A DNA stretch of 64,000 nucleotides from Gracilinema caldarium DSM 7334 (GTDB lineage: Bacteria > Spirochaetota > Spirochaetia > Treponematales > Breznakiellaceae), in contig NC_015732.1 in assembly GCF_000219725.1 (NCBI RefSeq), positions 1,116,001 through 1,180,000 of the forward strand, written 5' to 3'. Shown here piece by piece: positions 43,170 to 52,699 of this stretch (the stretch's first letter is position 1; every line of letters starts with the position of its first letter). The position numbers were made by a program, and so were the translations under genes. The notes beneath the pieces were generated by a model. That model was given only the letters and a program-made list of their open reading frames with translations, was not told the origin of the DNA and made no database searches.

Positions 43170-44441
43170 TTATTCAATTTTCTGAATTTCGATAATTCGT
43201 TTGGAAAGATTTTCTGCACCAATGAGAGCCTTTAGGCTTTCTTTTGCTGGATCATATCGAGAATCAATCCTTAGGGCGGCTTCCCAACTTTTTATTGCTA
43301 TATTGGTATCACCCTTCGCGTAGGCTTCAAGCCCTGCAAGATAGAGGGCTTCTACCTGTTTTGCCCTTTCTCCCCGTCCCTGGTCACCAAAGTTGAATTT
43401 TAATCCTACACTTACCCTATTGAGGGGTTGTAATTGGGTTAATAGGTCTAGGGTATAGTTAACATCTATCATGATTGTGGATACTGAAATAGCACTGCCG
43501 ATAGTAATACGAATATTTCCTGTTTTATACAAGAGACCAGTACGCATGCCGAGAAAGTCGGTTATTTGTGCGGATATTCCCGTTGCCCAATAGGGTTGTT
43601 CTGAAAGTTCCGGATTCATGAGATTAATAGGTACTGTTGTATCAAAGGACCATTGAATTGGTCGTATTGGTTTATAAGCGATAGCAAATACCGCTTCTGT
43701 GGGAAGCGGATCGCCCTGAGCTGGAAAACCAAGATTTTTAACTACAATTGCAAAGGAAGTGTTTTTTTCTCTGCTATAATAGAATTTAAGCAAATTAATT
43801 CGAGTTAAAGCGCCGATGTCAATCATGGGCGCAATAGTTGATTGCTCTGCACCGGATCCACTGCGAATAACCCCAGTGTCATCTGCATAGTCAGGGACTA
43901 ATCGAACCGCAGTCTTTACATTTGTCCCTAGAGATATGCCATAAAAATAATAACCGGCTAAAAAGTTATAGGAAGCATTCAATATCATGACTGCTTCAGA
44001 ATAAAATCCTTTCGAAGCCCGTTCTCCATAATCGTTATATTCAGTAAAGGGGAGATAGAGCCACTTCCCGCCAATTCCTAATCCTAAATTACCCATTCTT
44101 TGGGTATAAACCAATCCTTCTATTTTTGAATCTGCAATCCAGTTGTTATGATAGAATGAAAGTTCCGTATTGGCTAACATGGAAGATCCTGCGGGGTTCC
44201 ATTCGATATAAGAGGTATCGTCGGCAACAGCCGCAAAAGCTGTTGCTAGCCCTTCTGACCTGCCCCCCATCGGTATGGAGAGTATTGGAAGCGTTGTAAG
44301 TCCCTGGTTGGAATCAATACCGTTTATTGATAGTATATAATCGGTAATAGAACCATAAAATGTATTGTTTACATCGAGAGCATAAAGTGGAATTATGAGA
44401 ATCACTAATACTATACTAAAAAGTATCTGCAAATGTTTCAT
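43170..44441 (-). CDS. UPF0164/FadL-like outer-membrane protein
   Basis: A 423-residue protein with a signal peptide (KHLQILFSIVLVILIIPLYA). PMGGRSEGLATAFAAVADDT and SYIEWNPAGSSMLANTELSF are the N-terminal signature of PorV/FadL-related barrels and of the Treponema pallidum UPF0164 family, thought to be outer-membrane barrels that import lipids. Alternating strands continue to about residue 345, ending with LNRVSVGLKFNF. The last 60 residues are a single TPR-like helix pair (LYLAGLEAYAKGDTNIAIKS), an addition at the periplasmic end. It diverges from the large repeat-protein gene. Confidence 0.82.
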   Translation of the reverse strand: MKHLQILFSIVLVILIIPLYALDVNNTFYGSITDYILSINGIDSNQGLTTLPILSIPMGGRSEGLATAFAAVADDTSYIEWNPAGSSMLANTELSFYHNNWIADSKIEGLVYTQRMGNLGLGIGGKWLYLPFTEYNDYGERASKGFYSEAVMILNASYNFLAGYYFYGISLGTNVKTAVRLVPDYADDTGVIRSGSGAEQSTIAPMIDIGALTRINLLKFYYSREKNTSFAIVVKNLGFPAQGDPLPTEAVFAIAYKPIRPIQWSFDTTVPINLMNPELSEQPYWATGISAQITDFLGMRTGLLYKTGNIRITIGSAISVSTIMIDVNYTLDLLTQLQPLNRVSVGLKFNFGDQGRGERAKQVEALYLAGLEAYAKGDTNIAIKSWEAALRIDSRYDPAKESLKALIGAENLSKRIIEIQKIE

Positions 44442-44468
44442 ATGCTCTTAATATAAATATATATCGGT

Positions 44469-44498
44469 TTGAGATATATTTCTACTGTATAGTATAAA
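44469..44498 (+). promoter_or_regulatory. Promoter of the repeat-protein/SpoIIE operon
   Basis: TTGAGA (44469-44474) and TATAAA (44493-44498) are 18 bases apart, 41 bases before the ATG at 44540. A TATATT on the other strand (44450-44455) may be the -10 box of the divergent UPF0164 gene. Confidence 0.55.
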
Positions 44499-44539
44499 AG
44501 TGAGAACTCCGATAAGAAAGTAATGGGTAAACCTTGTTC

Positions 44540-47500
44540 ATGATACGGTGCTTTAAAGCCAGACAGTTCTTTTTTCTCTTTTTAGTTACTCTTATATGGT
44601 TTTTAATATCAGGGCTGGGCAAGGTCTATGCCGAAGGTAAAAAAGAAGATACCCTTTCTACCGCAGATACTCTTATTGCTGAACGGAGATATAATGAAGC
44701 AATTCTACTGTTAACCCAATATATTAAAAATAATCCCGATCGTTTTGATGATGCCCAGCGGAGACTTCAGCGTATTATAAAACTTCGAGAAGATTATAAT
44801 AAAATTGCCGGCGATTTATTAAATATCCTTGTTAGTGATCCTACCAATGATGAACGAAAACTTGCGATGATACGTCAACTGGAAGGTTTGGAAGCAGCCC
44901 CAAACCGAGCTGCACGGGAATTTATTTTAAAAACCAAAGAGACCGCACTTTTTACTTATAACCGTGCACAATTTGAAAAAATAATGGCCGATGGGCGTAC
45001 GCTTATCGATAAAGGCGATTACGGTAACGCTACGAAAAGATATACCGACGGTTTTTCTTTGTATCGGGAAGAATTTTACCAAGCTGGTTATGGTGACATT
45101 GTTGTCAATTCGGTTAATAAGGGTTTAAAAGATATTCAACAATATCTTATAACCTTTAATGCTTTACAACCAGAATTGCAAAAGCGGATCGATACGTTCA
45201 TCAACCTAACTACGACTATTTCCTTTTCGACCAATCTTGAACCAATATTAGAGTCCTATACTGAATTGGAAGCCCTTTTGTATCAATATGCTAATGTAAG
45301 GAATGCCCTTGCCAGCATAGGTAGAGGCTTTGAAAGCCAGTTTGCCCTTCTTCAGAGTGCTGATCCAACTTTAGGTGACAGCTCATTTCTTCCGTTTGCG
45401 TTTCGTTTTATTCTTGGCCGAAAAACTGAAATTCAGCCCGAAGGCATTGTGGGAGCACTGGATACTTTCTGGATTAAGGGGATGAATAGCCTGGAAAACG
45501 CTTTAATCCATTCTCTTAATGGGCTCTATGCTCGCTATTATGATGAATATCAAAATAATCCTCTTGTCCTGGAGGACCCGAAAATAGAAAAACTAAGCGC
45601 GTTAAGTAATTTTACTCTTCGGGTGTTTTCTGTCTGGTCATCGATTGCTGTAAAGGAATTCCAATATCAGGTAACTAATTATGGTAAGTCTATTGCTGTG
45701 AACAAAATACCAATCTATCTTTCAGTTCAGGCTTTGCTTGAAACTACTACTACCCTTAATGATTACTATAAAGTACTAAAGGATTACCTTGTTATTTCAG
45801 AACAACAGAAGATGCTCTTTGAATCATGGAAAGCAGGTCAAGCAAGTCAGGATGGAACGATTGCAGGGCTGCAACGTGGGCGAGAAAATCTCATCAACCT
45901 AAGGAATGCACTAAAAATCTATGAAGATATTGCTGCAAAACGATTGCAAAACTATAGTTTCTATCAGGAAAATGGTATAGATCTTGGATCCGGTATCACC
46001 CAACTTCAGAATGGGGTGAAAAGTCTTGTATTTTTAGAACAACATATAAATGATCAGGAATTGTCTCTGGTTTCTCAAAAATATACTGTTGAAAATGCAG
46101 GCATTACTACTATTCTTAATACCCGTACTACCGCGTATGATAAGGCTCTTAATCTTATACAAGGTATGCAGATATCAACCCAAAATGGGTCAACATATCT
46201 TGCTAAATATCCAAAGGAAAGTCTTCCTCTTTTCAATGAGCTGGATCGTCAGCTTTCAGGAGATATCCAAAAAGCAAGGTCCGTACTTTCTACGTATGCT
46301 GCTGAACCGCTTGTGATTACAAATGACGTAGCTCTTCAAATACTACGGAAGGAGACTTCCGACCTATTGCGAAGACTTGAAGTACTGCAATCTCAGGTAC
46401 GGACAAATAGTAGTATTGCTCAACAGCAGAGTGCTCTGGCAGATAGTCTTAAACTTGAGGGAGATCGTCGCTATCTTGAAGCTCAAACGGCCTTAAGAAA
46501 CCTCAATTTTGATCTTGCGCGACAGCGGCTCCAGCAATCAGGAGAACGTTATGATGCTTCGCTCGCAGTACAGGAATCATTTGAGCTTCGAAGCCTCCGA
46601 GATCAGCGGCTTCTTTCGCTGGCCACAGAAATTTCTAAAACAGAAAATGAAACCGTAGTCCGGGATGTCCGACGCCTTATTACAGAAGCCAAAAGAGCCT
46701 ACTTTACCGGTGATTTTATCAAAGCAGAAGACACCCTGCTACAGGCACAGAATCGCTGGAAAACTACCAATGTGGATGATGAACCGGAAGTCGCCTATTG
46801 GCTTACCCTGGCTCGTAGTGCTCTTTCAATTAAGACTGGCCGTACTATTCCAATTACAGCGCCGCTCTACCCCGAAATGAGCCAATTATTAAATGCTGCT
46901 CAGCAAGCCTTTGAGGCAGGAAGATCTCTTTTGGCAGCTAAAAAACGTACGGAGGCTCTTGAACAATTTGATATTGCCCGTAAGAAAATTCAAGAGGTGC
47001 GGATCCTTTTCCCCCTTAATCAGGAAGCGGGTTTATTGGAACTTCAGATTGATCAACTGATAGATCCGGCAGCCTTTGCAGCCAATTTCAGGGACCGGCT
47101 CAGTGCTGCTCAGGCAAAACTTGCTGCACAGCCCCAGGAAGGCTATGCTGAACTTCAGGATCTTTATACCATCAACCCAAACTATCCGGGGCTCAAAGCA
47201 ATCATAGAACGGGCTGAAATACAGTTAGGCCTCAGATTGCCGCCGCCGGATCCAAGGGCTATAGCCCGATCCAATGAGCTTGTGGCTGCGGCCAAACGAA
47301 TTATCGATACCAATACCCGCAGTCAATTCCCGGTTGCCCTGGCCCAGCTCAATGAGGCCCTTAAGTTAAATCCCAATAATGAACAGGCGGTGGCCCTCAA
47401 GGACCGGATACAGACCGATGTGGGTGGTCAGGCTACGGTGGTGCTGTCCAGTGCTGCGGAACGGGAATACCAGCGGGCAGTCCAGGAACTGCAGAATGGA

Positions 47501-47608
47501 AATACGATCGTGGCCCTTGCAATTGTGGAACAACTGTTGCAGGATCCAAAGAATAAAAACTCGACCAAACTGGTTGAACTGCAAAAGAGGATTCAGTCGA
47601 GGCTATGA
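44540..47608 (+). CDS. Large exported helical/TPR repeat protein
   Basis: A 1022-residue protein with an N-terminal signal or anchor (ARQFFFLFLVTLIWFLISGL). The rest is almost wholly helical. TPR-like pairs are seen at the start (TADTLIAERRYNEAILLLTQYIKNNPDRFDDA), around residue 700-800 (LRNLNFDLARQRLQQSGERY, AKRAYFTGDFIKAEDTLLQA) and at the end (EYQRAVQELQNGNTIVALAI). The long middle part has coiled-coil character. No enzyme motifs are visible. Its stop overlaps the start of the receptor-phosphatase gene by four bases, which suggests the two act together at the membrane, perhaps as scaffold and sensor. A TTG at 44534 is an alternative start. Confidence 0.8.
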   Translation: MIRCFKARQFFFLFLVTLIWFLISGLGKVYAEGKKEDTLSTADTLIAERRYNEAILLLTQYIKNNPDRFDDAQRRLQRIIKLREDYNKIAGDLLNILVSDPTNDERKLAMIRQLEGLEAAPNRAAREFILKTKETALFTYNRAQFEKIMADGRTLIDKGDYGNATKRYTDGFSLYREEFYQAGYGDIVVNSVNKGLKDIQQYLITFNALQPELQKRIDTFINLTTTISFSTNLEPILESYTELEALLYQYANVRNALASIGRGFESQFALLQSADPTLGDSSFLPFAFRFILGRKTEIQPEGIVGALDTFWIKGMNSLENALIHSLNGLYARYYDEYQNNPLVLEDPKIEKLSALSNFTLRVFSVWSSIAVKEFQYQVTNYGKSIAVNKIPIYLSVQALLETTTTLNDYYKVLKDYLVISEQQKMLFESWKAGQASQDGTIAGLQRGRENLINLRNALKIYEDIAAKRLQNYSFYQENGIDLGSGITQLQNGVKSLVFLEQHINDQELSLVSQKYTVENAGITTILNTRTTAYDKALNLIQGMQISTQNGSTYLAKYPKESLPLFNELDRQLSGDIQKARSVLSTYAAEPLVITNDVALQILRKETSDLLRRLEVLQSQVRTNSSIAQQQSALADSLKLEGDRRYLEAQTALRNLNFDLARQRLQQSGERYDASLAVQESFELRSLRDQRLLSLATEISKTENETVVRDVRRLITEAKRAYFTGDFIKAEDTLLQAQNRWKTTNVDDEPEVAYWLTLARSALSIKTGRTIPITAPLYPEMSQLLNAAQQAFEAGRSLLAAKKRTEALEQFDIARKKIQEVRILFPLNQEAGLLELQIDQLIDPAAFAANFRDRLSAAQAKLAAQPQEGYAELQDLYTINPNYPGLKAIIERAEIQLGLRLPPPDPRAIARSNELVAAAKRIIDTNTRSQFPVALAQLNEALKLNPNNEQAVALKDRIQTDVGGQATVVLSSAAEREYQRAVQELQNGNTIVALAIVEQLLQDPKNKNSTKLVELQKRIQSRL

Positions 47609-50600
47609 AAAAACTGGCGGCCCTTTATCAATGTTTACCCTCTTTACTGCTTCTCCTTTGCGGTATGCTGGTTGCTCCGGCTTTGTTTGGACAGGACGTA
47701 TTTTATTGGGAAAATCCGGTGCTGTTCAGCCCCGGTGCGGCACGGTTTCCCGTAAGCTCTACCAATGGCAAGCTTTCAGTTCTCCTGTGGCAAGAATCGA
47801 ATGCTTCAACCATAACCCTCTCACTGGCAGTAAAAACTCCTGACCAGGACTGGGTTATACGGCGATCCATTGCAGGTCCTTATCCTTACTCCGGTAGTGA
47901 ACCAGCTATTGCTTCGGTGGTAGTTGATGCGAGGGATAGAATCATTATTGCGGTAGGGCTTCCCTCGAACGAAACAGAAATTCTTATTTCTAACGATCAG
48001 GGTCTCAGTTTTTCTGCAATGCGACTTAAGGGAGATATTAATTCAACTATTTCCCCTCGGATCGTAACGAGGTCCGATGGGGGTTATTACCTTTTTGTAA
48101 CCCGTGGACAGGAGCAGAGCCTTTCTATTTTTTATTCCCGTTCTGAAGATGGCTTAACCTGGACCGATTTCACCCCCTTCGTTAGCGATTCCCGGCTTAA
48201 GCTGACCTTTCTGCCAAGCCATACCACCCTGGGTTCTACCGACTATGTGGTATTTCAAGCCCTTACCGGTGATGTACGGCCTACCTTTCAACTTTTTATG
48301 ACCACCAGTTCCGATGGGGGCCGTAACTGGACTTCTCCCCGCCAGGTTACCAATTTCCTGGATCCCTATGTGGCAAATCGACGGGAACCGGAATATTTCG
48401 ATAACCAGCGCCCTTTCATCTTAGGAGCAAAAAACACCCTGTTCCTTGTGTGGGAACGGAGACCCAGCAATGGAAATCCCCAAGTGTATGGAATGGAACT
48501 TAAGCCGGACGGCCAAATCCTCGGTACTGCTGAACAGATTAGTCCCCGGGGTGTTTATGCAAATAATCCTGTGGTCCTTCCTGTTAACGGCCGCTGGACC
48601 GTCTTTTGGTTCGATAACCGCCGTGGTCAAAACCGTATTTATATGGCTCAGAAAAAGGGGCTTGACTGGGAAGACACGGACCTGTCAGCCTCGAGCGGGG
48701 AAGCAACCTTTGCCCGGCCCATACTTGACCGCTCAGGCCTTTATGTTTTCTGGCAAACCCAGCGAGCATCTCAAAACCGGCTGGTCCTGCTTGCCCCCGA
48801 TACTACCGTAGCAAAGCCGCCTCTCCGGCCGCTTAATTTTAAAAATGGTGAACGGTTGCGGACGGATAAGGTGCAGATTGCCTGGTCCATGCCGGAAGAT
48901 TCTTCTGGTATTTTAGGGTACTCGTATATATGGACGAGGGATCCCGAAGAAGTTCCCCCTAAAACAATTAAGGTATATGCTACCACCACAAGGACCGAAC
49001 AGTTCGCCCAGGAAGACGGCCCCTGGTACTTTGCAATACGGGCCCAAGACTTTGCGGGCAACTGGTCTGATCCCAGCATCGTATATTTTATCCGCGACAC
49101 CACGCCGCCCCCTGCAGCCAGTATTATCGGTCCTGATATTGATGAGAATGGTTTCCTCATATCAAACACCTTTACCATTCAATGGAACCCTCCACCAGCT
49201 TCGGATGTGGGAGGGTATACCTGGAACCTGGAATACCTTGGTCCCGGTGACCTGTTCGGACAGCTTTCTTTAGCCGATTTTGAAACTAAGCTGAAAGCCA
49301 CCTATCCTTCTGTATCCAGCCCAGTGCGCTTTATGGGTAAGGACACCCAGGCATCTTTTACGAACCTTGATAACGGTATATGGCGTTTTACCCTGTCGGT
49401 GGTCGATACGGTGGGCAACATCAGCCAGCCGGCGGTTTATTATTTCAGAACCAATAAATACATTCCCTTTACCATCGTAAGGTATCTGGATGTTAAACAG
49501 GATGAGCAGGGTAAACTCATGGTTACCATTTTAGGGCGCGGATACCTGGAAGGGGGCAACATTACCTCCATATTCATCGACCGGGATGGGTTAGCGCCCT
49601 ATGACCGGGAATATTTCCTCGAACAAGGCCATTACCGCATCGTTTCTGATCGGGAAATAGGAGGAATCACCGTGGAGGACCTGGACGCAGGATCATACCA
49701 CATAGGGCTCGTCCATTCCGGACGGGGCCTTTACAGAACCGGTCCTCTACTTCAGGTTGATGAAATGGGCACGGTGAAGTTTGGTGACTTTACCCAGGTT
49801 TGGCAGCCCTCCTGGTCACGTGCACCAAAGCGAACATTCACCGTAGATGTGGCATTGTTCAGCGTCTTTGCCATCATCATGTTTGCATTATTGGGATTAT
49901 TCATAGCAGTCCGGGGCATTGGTAGTGTAGTAGCCGAAACAGCCATGCTCAGGATGGATGCGGTTGCCCTCATTACAGGAGAGCCTATGACAGTAGAAAA
50001 ACAAAAAGCAGTCACCCGTATTAAGCGCCGGGGTATGGGCCTTGGTATTAAATTGGCGATATTTACCATCATCCTCGTCAGTATGGTGGTTCTCATGGTA
50101 TCGGTGCCCCTCACCCTTATGATGACCCGCACACAGGAACGGACCCTGCTTCAGGGTCTCCGAGACCGTTCCAGGGTATTGCTGGAAAGTCTCGCCTCCG
50201 GTGCCCGGGCTTACCTGCCTGCTCAGAATGTTCTTGAATTGGGCTTCCTTCCGGCCCAAACTTCAGCGGTTCCGGAAGCAATCTATGCGACTATTACTGG
50301 CTTTGGTGCCAGGGTAACCATTTTCTCAGACCATGTATGGGCTACTAATGACCCGGACATCCTCACCAAGATTGATACTCCCGAATTCCAGCCCGGCCTT
50401 TCCCGGCTAAAGGATCCGATCAGTCCCAGGATTGCTTCTATTGCTCAAGAACTGGATGAACAGGCTCGTTCTGAAGTTGGCGATATATCAAAAACCATTG
50501 CAGATCTTACCCGGGAAGCCTTAACCCTTGCCCTAAAAACCGATGCTGAAAGTGTGCGCCGGCGGGATGATATCCAGACAACTACCCGGAATCTGGAAGC

Positions 50601-52176
50601 TCGTCTCAACGAAAAATTAACCCAGCTGGCCTCAAATATTGGCTCCGAACCAGAGTTTCCCACAGATAAACTGCCCCCTAAAGGTCAGTCACGGTACATA
50701 TTCTTTAAGCCAGTACTCTACCGGCAGGGTGCTGATGATCTGTATTTCCGCGGTCTCGTCCGTCTCGAAGTTACCATCGATTCCATCTATGCCCAGGTCG
50801 ATTCGGGTCGTCGATCTCTTGTACAGGTGACCGCCCTCATCGCCCTCATCGCCCTTGTTATCGGTGTCATTGGAGCAATCCTTGTATCAGTGTATATTGT
50901 CAGCCCCATTCTCAAACTGGTAGAACATGTAAAAAAAATAAAAGATACGGAAGATAAATCAGAACTTGAGGGTCATGAAATTTCGATAAAATCGAGGGAT
51001 GAAATAGCAGTTCTGGGAGATACCATCAATGAAATGACCCATGGTCTGGTAAAGGCTGCATTGGCCTCTAAAGACCTAACCATCGGTAAAGAGGTCCAGA
51101 AGAAATTTATCCCCCTGGAAACCGATGCCCAGGGAAACAAACTGACCACAGGGCATCTCGATGCCAAATATGCAGAATTCTTTGGTTATTATGAAGGCGC
51201 AAAGGGTGTCTCTGGTGACTACTTTGATTACATCAACCTGGATGACCGCTATTTTGCCGTTATTAAGTGCGACGTGGCTGGTAAGGGGGTCCCGGCAGCC
51301 CTCATCATGGTCCAGGTTGCCACCCTGTTCCTGAACAGTTTCCGTAACTGGAAACCCACCCCAGAGGGGCTTAACATTTCTCGGGTGGTCTATGAAATTA
51401 ATGACCTATTGGAAAAACTAAAATTCAAAGGCCGTTTTGCTGCCTTTACCCTCTGTCTTTTCGATTCCCAAACCGGACTGGTTCGGTTCTGTAACGCCGG
51501 AGACAATATCGTTCATTGGTTCGATGCTTCTTCCGGCAGTCTTCAGACCCTGACGTTGCCCCCATCCCCTGCGGCAGGGGTCCTTGATAATGACCTCATC
51601 GATATGAAAGGGGGATATCAGATTCAAACCCTTCAGCTCGATCCGGGGGATGTACTGTTCCTCTACACTGACGGTATCGAAGAAGCAAAGCGGAACTTCA
51701 GAAACAGTACTTATGAGGTTATTACCTGTACCGAAGGAGAAAACGGTACAGCCCATGGCAATCATGTAGCTGGACAGAGCGACGAGGAACTTGGATACGA
51801 CCGGGTTTCGGCCATTATTGATGCGGTCTTTAACCGCAGACTGTTTATCCTAGAAAAGTACCATAATCCTGATAGTGAACAGAAACTGGTTTTTGATTTT
51901 ACCACCTGTCAAGGTACCATCACTGAGGCTGTCATGGCCCTCGTGTCGGTGGAGAAAATATTCCGGCTCTATAAGGACCCTGCTTGTCGGCCTGATGAAC
52001 GTATTCTCGTAGACAAAAAGATTGATGAATTCCTGAAGGCTCATTTTAAGCAATATGGATTTTATATTCAGGAAAAGATGGAAAATGCACAACAAAAAGA
52101 GTACCTTTATTACATGGGCCTTCGAGAGGATGAACAGTATGACGATTTAACAATCCTTGGAATTCGAAGGAAATAG
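47605..52176 (+). CDS. Membrane receptor with beta-propeller/Fn3 ectodomain and SpoIIE (PP2C) phosphatase
   Basis: A 1523-residue sensor phosphatase. Order: signal peptide (1-29); sialidase/BNR-like propeller (about 35-390; FSRSEDGLTW-like FYSRSEDGLTWTDF and TTSSDGGRNW blades); two Fn3-like modules (about 400-650); membrane segment 1 (about 746-770); cytoplasmic stretch; membrane segment 2 (about 817-840); a second extracytoplasmic domain (about 845-1070); membrane segment 3 (about 1073-1100); HAMP; PP2C domain. Phosphatase motifs are GVSGDYFDY, KCDVAGKGVPAALIM, FCNAGDNIVHW, LYTDGIEEAKR and the terminal YDDLTILGI, so all metal Asp are present. It would remove phosphate from Ser/Thr of a partner, often an anti-sigma antagonist, in response to an outside signal. 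No kinase or antagonist gene adjoins it. Confidence 0.9.
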   Translation: MKKLAALYQCLPSLLLLLCGMLVAPALFGQDVFYWENPVLFSPGAARFPVSSTNGKLSVLLWQESNASTITLSLAVKTPDQDWVIRRSIAGPYPYSGSEPAIASVVVDARDRIIIAVGLPSNETEILISNDQGLSFSAMRLKGDINSTISPRIVTRSDGGYYLFVTRGQEQSLSIFYSRSEDGLTWTDFTPFVSDSRLKLTFLPSHTTLGSTDYVVFQALTGDVRPTFQLFMTTSSDGGRNWTSPRQVTNFLDPYVANRREPEYFDNQRPFILGAKNTLFLVWERRPSNGNPQVYGMELKPDGQILGTAEQISPRGVYANNPVVLPVNGRWTVFWFDNRRGQNRIYMAQKKGLDWEDTDLSASSGEATFARPILDRSGLYVFWQTQRASQNRLVLLAPDTTVAKPPLRPLNFKNGERLRTDKVQIAWSMPEDSSGILGYSYIWTRDPEEVPPKTIKVYATTTRTEQFAQEDGPWYFAIRAQDFAGNWSDPSIVYFIRDTTPPPAASIIGPDIDENGFLISNTFTIQWNPPPASDVGGYTWNLEYLGPGDLFGQLSLADFETKLKATYPSVSSPVRFMGKDTQASFTNLDNGIWRFTLSVVDTVGNISQPAVYYFRTNKYIPFTIVRYLDVKQDEQGKLMVTILGRGYLEGGNITSIFIDRDGLAPYDREYFLEQGHYRIVSDREIGGITVEDLDAGSYHIGLVHSGRGLYRTGPLLQVDEMGTVKFGDFTQVWQPSWSRAPKRTFTVDVALFSVFAIIMFALLGLFIAVRGIGSVVAETAMLRMDAVALITGEPMTVEKQKAVTRIKRRGMGLGIKLAIFTIILVSMVVLMVSVPLTLMMTRTQERTLLQGLRDRSRVLLESLASGARAYLPAQNVLELGFLPAQTSAVPEAIYATITGFGARVTIFSDHVWATNDPDILTKIDTPEFQPGLSRLKDPISPRIASIAQELDEQARSEVGDISKTIADLTREALTLALKTDAESVRRRDDIQTTTRNLEARLNEKLTQLASNIGSEPEFPTDKLPPKGQSRYIFFKPVLYRQGADDLYFRGLVRLEVTIDSIYAQVDSGRRSLVQVTALIALIALVIGVIGAILVSVYIVSPILKLVEHVKKIKDTEDKSELEGHEISIKSRDEIAVLGDTINEMTHGLVKAALASKDLTIGKEVQKKFIPLETDAQGNKLTTGHLDAKYAEFFGYYEGAKGVSGDYFDYINLDDRYFAVIKCDVAGKGVPAALIMVQVATLFLNSFRNWKPTPEGLNISRVVYEINDLLEKLKFKGRFAAFTLCLFDSQTGLVRFCNAGDNIVHWFDASSGSLQTLTLPPSPAAGVLDNDLIDMKGGYQIQTLQLDPGDVLFLYTDGIEEAKRNFRNSTYEVITCTEGENGTAHGNHVAGQSDEELGYDRVSAIIDAVFNRRLFILEKYHNPDSEQKLVFDFTTCQGTITEAVMALVSVEKIFRLYKDPACRPDERILVDKKIDEFLKAHFKQYGFYIQEKMENAQQKEYLYYMGLREDEQYDDLTILGIRRK

Positions 52177-52188
52177 GAGATATTTGCT

Positions 52189-52497
52189 ATGTCATTTGGT
52201 GATAAACTGAAAGGGTATTTTGGAAAAGGAATGGAAACAACCCGGGATCTCATGGCAAAGGCTGGAGCAAAGGCACAGGATTTAGGAGAGAAGGGTGTTT
52301 TAAAGCTGGAAATAGCTCAGCTACAGGGACAGGTGCAGAAATTACTTGGTCGTCTTGGTTCTGAGGTATATACTGCCTTTGTCGATAAAGGTATCGATAC
52401 AATTTCTTTTTCAGATCCAGAAATTAAAGCTCTTATTGATCAGATAGCAGACTTAAAAAAATCGATTGAAAAACGAGAAAATGAGTTAAGAAATTAA
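52189..52497 (+). CDS. Small coiled-coil protein of unknown function
   Basis: A 102-residue cytoplasmic protein. The N-terminal 35 residues are Gly/Lys/Ala-rich and amphipathic (GDKLKGYFGKGMETTRDLMA); two heptad-like segments follow (LEIAQLQGQVQKLLGRLGSE and IADLKKSIEKRENELRN). No STAS or anti-sigma signature is visible. It begins 12 bases after the phosphatase gene with AGGAGA before the ATG, so it belongs to the same operon and may be a substrate or adaptor; that is inference. Confidence 0.8.
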   Translation: MSFGDKLKGYFGKGMETTRDLMAKAGAKAQDLGEKGVLKLEIAQLQGQVQKLLGRLGSEVYTAFVDKGIDTISFSDPEIKALIDQIADLKKSIEKRENELRN

Positions 52498-52609
52498 AGA
52501 TACTATCATCCATCATGGTACACCGCTTTTAGTTTATCCACATCCATTGGTCTATGACAGGTTTCGTGGTGGTCCTCTCTCGTTTCATGCTAAAAAGTGA
52601 TAAAAATAT

Positions 52610-52638
52610 TTGACAAGATACAAGAATCGTACTAGTAT
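52610..52638 (+). promoter_or_regulatory. Promoter of the sugar ABC importer
   Basis: A perfect TTGACA (52610-52615) and TAGTAT (52633-52638) are 17 bases apart. The LacI-type palindrome begins five bases after the -10 box, over the expected transcript start. The rest of the gap from 52498 holds nothing I can name. Confidence 0.85.
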
Positions 52639-52643
52639 ATCTG

Positions 52644-52665
52644 AAAGCGCAATCGATTGCGCTTT
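52644..52665 (+). promoter_or_regulatory. LacI-family operator
   Basis: A perfect 22-base palindrome with half-site AAAGCGCAATC. The A-rich arm, central CG and overall form are those of operators bound by LacI/GalR-family repressors. Its place over the start point predicts repression until a sugar signal is bound. The matching repressor gene is not in the window. Confidence 0.85.
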
Positions 52666-52699
52666 AGTGTTCATATTAAGAAACTTGTAGGAGGATAAC

